From contig JBMOJB010000156.1 of the NCBI GenBank assembly GCA_049316985.1, positions 1 to 8,660 of the forward strand: 8,660 nucleotides of DNA, written 5' to 3'. This DNA is from CANHEE01 sp049316985. GTDB lineage: Bacteria; Bacteroidota; Bacteroidia; Chitinophagales; Saprospiraceae. The stretch's first letter is position 1; each line of letters starts with the position of its first letter. The notes under the pieces are model-generated. The model searched no databases and was not told where the DNA came from. It saw only the letters and a list, made by a program, of their open reading frames with translations. A program made the position numbers and the translations under genes. Positions 6,349 to 8,660 of the stretch are shown in pieces.

Positions 6349-6414
6349 GTTCCGGAGGAACTATACAGATTGTAGCACCGTGCTTTTGCACGGTGTTAAA
6401 TAAAAAATACAATC
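6349..6414. repeat. Left-arm motif followed by nested hairpin
   Basis: GTTCCGGAGGAAC (6349-6361) is a 5-bp hairpin identical to the left end of copy B (6418-6430). Next, GATTGTA (6368-6374) pairs with TACAATC (6408-6414), enclosing CACCGTGC (6376-6383) paired with GCACGGTG (6388-6395) around TTTT. The two left-arm motifs thus bracket a two-level hairpin of about 47 bases. A terminator is possible in shape, but the tail is A-rich on the plus strand and no gene ends here. Confidence 0.6.
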
Positions 6415-6421
6415 GGAGTTC

Positions 6422-6487
6422 CGGAGGAACGGCGTAAGTGATCTTTTCCGAAATTAATTGTAGGCTTTGCGTCGAACCTCCGGTTCT
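6422..6487. repeat. 66-nt GC-rich hairpin element, copy B
   Basis: This copy has the same length as copy A and differs at four positions (6435, 6437, one loop base and 6472), all transitions. The three in the stem keep pairing if the plus strand is read as RNA: two change G-C to G-U and one changes G-U to A-U. The loop difference is neutral for the stem. Its left end is complete (GTTCCGGAGGAAC from 6418), whereas copy A has lost or never had the first bases. Confidence 0.8.
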
Positions 6488-6568
6488 AAACCAGTCCAAA
6501 GCTGAACGCAAAATACAATAAAAAACAAGAGACAATTATTACTTGAAAATACGAAAATACCGGCAGTT

Positions 6569-6650
6569 TCATCTCCGATAGCCATACATCCACTCGAGGC
6601 GGACATGAAGCCTTCATTGATCGACATTCGTTCACTCGGAGGTGTTCATG
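6569..6650. repeat. Two imperfect tandem copies of about 40 bp next to a stop codon
   Basis: Read on the minus strand, both copies start CATG, continue with CCTCCGAGTG or CCTCGAGTGG, and end near ATGAA. They lie at 6650-6611 and 6607-6569, with roughly two-thirds identity by eye. They begin 18 bases after the stop of the exported HEAT-like protein gene and mark the edge of the repeat region. No terminator shape is obvious. Confidence 0.4.
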
Positions 6651-6668
6651 GAGACAACTGGTAATTCG

Positions 6669-7625
6669 TCAATGATCCACATTATTCAGCTTCAATTTAC
6701 TTTTATTTTCATTAATCCATTTTTTTGTTTGCGCGACCAGCTCTGGACGAGGGGAAACACCACCAAAGCCAATTTTTTTTATTTCAGGTGGTATATTTGA
6801 CGTCATCTCAACTATTGTTTTGATAACTTCTCCAGAGCAGGGTTCTTGTTCATTTGTTTCAAAGTCATAAATTTTGGTACATTTACTATCATTCATCACT
6901 TTTACCAAGAAGTTAATGCTTTCAGGTATTCGAATAAAACTTATCGATGTCAAATAAATTTCAGTAATTTCTTTATTATTGATCCTACTTAAGATTTCAA
7001 ACACTTCTTTTTGGTATTGCTTTACACCAAGTTGAGCTAAAGTACATTTTGCTTCAAAACAAGCACTAGTGGGTGTGTACTCGTTTTTACAGTTGTTAAG
7101 GTATTCTGACTTAATAGTTGGAATAAATTTTTCATTCTTATTGGTGCCAATCATTCTTAGTAGCCAGGTAGAATAATCCTTATTATCGGATCTGAGTATT
7201 TCAAGCAATGCATTAGTTACTTCTTCATTGAAGTCAGAGGGCTTTGTACTTCGCGCGAGTGGTTTATAAACATCTGCTTCTGCCATAATAGGCTCTTGCT
7301 GCTTTGCCATATTCAATAGTGTGCAAAATGCTTTTGACCTCACACCCTGTGTTTTAGAATTTCGAAAAATATCACCACACAGGTCGTGACAATTAGCTAC
7401 AATGTTTCTTGTAGATCTATTTTCGTCAAAAACTGGAAGAATTGCACTTAGGATTGGAAGATTAAAATGGTCATCATCATTTTCAAACCGATGAACTAGA
7501 TCAATATTTAGATCTACCGCTCCATAATTAATGATGTAATTTTTGGCAGTTTCCGGAGTTAAATTCTGGGCGTTTGCACTTAATGACAACAGAGCGAGTA
7601 TAATTGGTAAAATAAATTTTTTCAT
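6669..7625 (-). CDS. Exported HEAT-like repeat protein of unknown function
   Basis: The 318-residue protein begins with a clear Sec signal peptide: MKKF, a hydrophobic core to about residue 16, then ANA before Q20. The mature protein should therefore be periplasmic or secreted. The rest is mostly alpha-helical, with repeated paired-helix segments such as TNALLEILRSDNKDYSTWLL, AKCTLAQLGVKQYQKEVFEI and INFLVKVMNDSKC. These resemble degenerate HEAT repeats, which form curved protein-binding solenoids. Several cysteines (NCHDLCGD, NNCKNEY, SACFEAKC, KCTK, EPCSGE) could form disulfides after export. No catalytic motif is seen. The start is secured by the signal peptide. No Shine-Dalgarno and no strong promoter are found upstream. 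The HEAT assignment is by helix pattern only. Confidence 0.8.
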   Translation of the reverse strand: MKKFILPIILALLSLSANAQNLTPETAKNYIINYGAVDLNIDLVHRFENDDDHFNLPILSAILPVFDENRSTRNIVANCHDLCGDIFRNSKTQGVRSKAFCTLLNMAKQQEPIMAEADVYKPLARSTKPSDFNEEVTNALLEILRSDNKDYSTWLLRMIGTNKNEKFIPTIKSEYLNNCKNEYTPTSACFEAKCTLAQLGVKQYQKEVFEILSRINNKEITEIYLTSISFIRIPESINFLVKVMNDSKCTKIYDFETNEQEPCSGEVIKTIVEMTSNIPPEIKKIGFGGVSPRPELVAQTKKWINENKSKLKLNNVDH

Positions 7626-7972
7626 AATATAATAATTATTGCGTTAATGCATGAATTAGATCCCATTGATATTTAAATAACTTTCTTTCTCTCTTTTCTG
7701 TCTTTGTAAGAAAGGCTCCTTCGCAAAGATCCATCACATTAACGCAGAATTTCGTTTTGCAAGGACAGGTGGTAACGTGTCACGCTGGAATAAAAAATCA
7801 TATCAGGATGAAAATGTACGAGCTGTCCTTTCAAACAGATAACACGAGCAGTATCTAAGTGTGCTTTTAGATGACTAATCCTCGTGGATTGCGGGCACAT
7901 TTCAGCATCCAGTCCTTTCTGTTATTAGAATAAATTACTTATTCGAAACAAAACAATTAGATTTATTTTTCT
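7626..7972. other. 347-bp intergenic region with serial inverted repeats
   Basis: No open frame of note lies here on either strand. Besides the perfect inverted repeat at 7640-7746, the region holds TCTTTG/CAAAGA (7701-7706 with 7724-7729), AAGGACAG/CTGTCCTT (7761-7768 with 7823-7830) and CACGAG/CTCGTG (7843-7848 with 7881-7886). It must carry the promoter of the exported protein gene unless that gene is read through from upstream. It could encode a structured RNA or be a decayed element; I cannot decide from sequence alone. Confidence 0.5.
7640..7746. repeat. 10-bp perfect inverted repeat enclosing 87 bp
   Basis: TGCGTTAATG (7640-7649) is the exact reverse complement of CATTAACGCA (7737-7746). 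The first arm lies 15 bases upstream of the start of the exported protein gene. The arms could be the ends of a tiny inverted-repeat element or two operator half-sites. No target-site duplication is evident. Confidence 0.45.
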
Positions 7973-8503
7973 TTATTCCAATTTTGAAACTTTACTTTTT
8001 GATAGTTCAGGAGCCCAATTTGTGAGATTTTTTAAGCTATCAATTTGGTAAACCATGTAAGGGCCCTCAAATGTATCTTCCTTGACCCAATTAGTGTCCG
8101 GGTCTTGTCTTGAGACGACAATAGAATTTTTATTTAGCTTTGTATGCGTTTTGCCGCTTATGTCGTATCTCGGTATTGGTTTTCTATTTCCAGAAGAGTC
8201 TAGGTAAAAAAAATCCAAAGTGTGTTCATCCATGTACAGTCTACTTTCAATCGTTAAAGATGTTTTATAAATACCAGAATTGGGGATACAATAAAGTAAT
8301 TTACCATTTTCCCATTTGGTATCACCTTTTTCATGATCATCGTAAATAATATATATATATCCAACATACTTATCAGGAATTAGGAATACTTCTCCCGGAT
8401 AGTGACGGTATGATGCGATAATAAAAGAAATTAAGATATAAAGAAAGCAACATATAATTAGTACAATTATTACGGTGATTGTTTTAATAGCAAGTTGTTT
8501 CAT
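7973..8503 (-). CDS. Membrane-anchored small protein of unknown function (DUF6843-like motif)
   Basis: The 176-residue protein has one N-terminal membrane segment (about residues 8-30), with no lipobox or cleavage site evident, so it is probably an inner-membrane anchor. The remainder looks like a beta-rich extracytoplasmic domain. It begins FLIPDKYVGYIYIIYD (40-55), followed by CIPNSGIYKTSL and a later segment DFFYLDSSGNRKPIPRY. The pattern of an IPxxYxG strand followed by a short second SG-containing strand resembles proteins annotated with DUF6843 in Bacteroidota. I recall this family only loosely, so that link is tentative. The gene starts three bases after the stop of the upstream partial gene, so the two are almost certainly co-transcribed. 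No own Shine-Dalgarno is visible. Confidence 0.78.
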   Translation of the reverse strand: MKQLAIKTITVIIVLIICCFLYILISFIIASYRHYPGEVFLIPDKYVGYIYIIYDDHEKGDTKWENGKLLYCIPNSGIYKTSLTIESRLYMDEHTLDFFYLDSSGNRKPIPRYDISGKTHTKLNKNSIVVSRQDPDTNWVKEDTFEGPYMVYQIDSLKNLTNWAPELSKSKVSKLE

Positions 8504-8506
8504 AGT

Positions 8507-8660
8507 TTAATTACAGTTGTATATTGCGCGTTTGTCGGAATTGTCATTAGGATAGCATCCTTGACATGGTGAAGAAGGACAATCTTTTGCTGGCGGTTTA
8601 GACAGATTTTGTGTGTTCCATGAGGATATTGTAGTAGTAGTGTTGCCAACTTTCATTGGG
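8507..8660 (-). CDS. 3' end of an unidentified gene (partial at window edge)
   Basis: On the minus strand one frame is open from the window edge to a TAA at 8509-8507, giving at least 51 C-terminal residues. They are rich in Thr, Ser, Asn and Pro and contain a compact cysteine cluster, CPSSPCQGCYPNDN, and end YNCN. The four cysteines could form disulfides or bind metal. An internal Met (near 8657) would allow a 49-residue peptide, but reading in from outside the window is more likely. The stop lies three bases before the start of the membrane-anchored protein gene, as in an operon. Such low-complexity tails occur on surface or RHS-type proteins of this phylum, but the family cannot be named from this fragment. 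Confidence 0.55.
   Translation of the reverse strand, partial: PMKVGNTTTTISSWNTQNLSKPPAKDCPSSPCQGCYPNDNSDKRAIYNCN

Larger units (their letters stand above)
4861..6668. other. Gene-free repeat-rich region (REP-like hairpin mosaic)
   Basis: I find no convincing gene in this stretch of about 1.8 kb between the promoter of the cysteine-rich protein gene and the end of the exported HEAT-like protein gene. Open frames in it are short, run through repeats and lack credible starts. It holds many compact hairpins, typically 5-9 bp stems with loops of 2-4 bases. It also holds a 21-bp tandem array, three degenerate 50-70-bp direct copies, a perfect 66-bp palindrome, four copies of an A/T-rich 20-mer and two 66-nt copies of a GC-rich hairpin element. 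Further small inverted repeats include CTGGCGCCAG (5314-5323), bracketed by GAAAGC (5281-5286) and GCTTTC (5334-5339). The density suggests repeated insertion of non-autonomous palindromic elements. Confidence 0.75.

Noticed and set aside
6368..6414. Intrinsic terminator
   Set aside because: The stem is good, but the following bases are A-rich on the plus strand and no gene ends upstream on either strand.
6089..6535. Two frames of about 72 codons on opposite strands
   Set aside because: Both are built from the GC-rich hairpin repeats and their peptides repeat the same motifs, so they are by-products of the repeats.
6541..6660. Short plus-strand open frame ending TGG TAA near 6661
   Set aside because: It has no start codon at a sensible place and overlaps the imperfect tandem repeat.
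8140..8349. Plus-strand frame inside the membrane-anchored protein gene
   Set aside because: It is an antisense frame of a better-supported gene, with no start signals of its own.

Overview
The window looks like a chromosomal segment of a Bacteroidota bacterium, probably a free-living Cytophagia-like lineage. Start codons sit in A/T-rich leaders without Shine-Dalgarno sequences. One gene has a good match to the Bacteroidota promoter (TTG-N19-TATTTTTG). The protein families and the abundant small-hairpin intergenic repeats also fit. This is inference from style; no marker gene fixes the taxon. No rRNA, tRNA, CRISPR array, transposase, integrase or plasmid gene is visible.

Layout. (1) 1-3123, plus strand: two intact metabolic genes, adenine deaminase (ade, 42-1655) and an acetyl-CoA hydrolase/CoA-transferase family enzyme (1840-3123). 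They are separated by 184 bp with a possible promoter. The second ends in a terminator hairpin that overlaps its own stop codon and the stop of the converging gene. (2) 3129-4749, minus strand: three small accessory genes, namely an ankyrin-repeat protein, a four-helix membrane protein and a cysteine-rich putative zinc-binding protein. The last has its own promoter. (3) 4750-6668: about 1.9 kb without a convincing gene, packed with hairpins, direct and inverted repeats, a 21-bp tandem repeat and a perfect 66-bp palindrome. (4) 6669-8660, minus strand: an exported HEAT-like protein, a gap with inverted repeats, a membrane-anchored small protein and the 3' end of another gene a few bases upstream of it.

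Functionally, ade serves purine salvage and the CoA-transferase handles short acyl-CoAs. Nothing shows that they form one pathway. The minus-strand genes are mostly unrecognised and look like lineage-specific cargo around a repeat-rich hot spot.

The most interesting part is the repeat region. It resembles a mosaic of REP-like palindromes of the kind moved by IS200/IS605-related (RAYT) transposases, but no such transposase is in the window. Two 66-nt copies differ only at positions that keep plus-strand RNA pairing or lie in the loop. I found no convincing new defence or mobile system.
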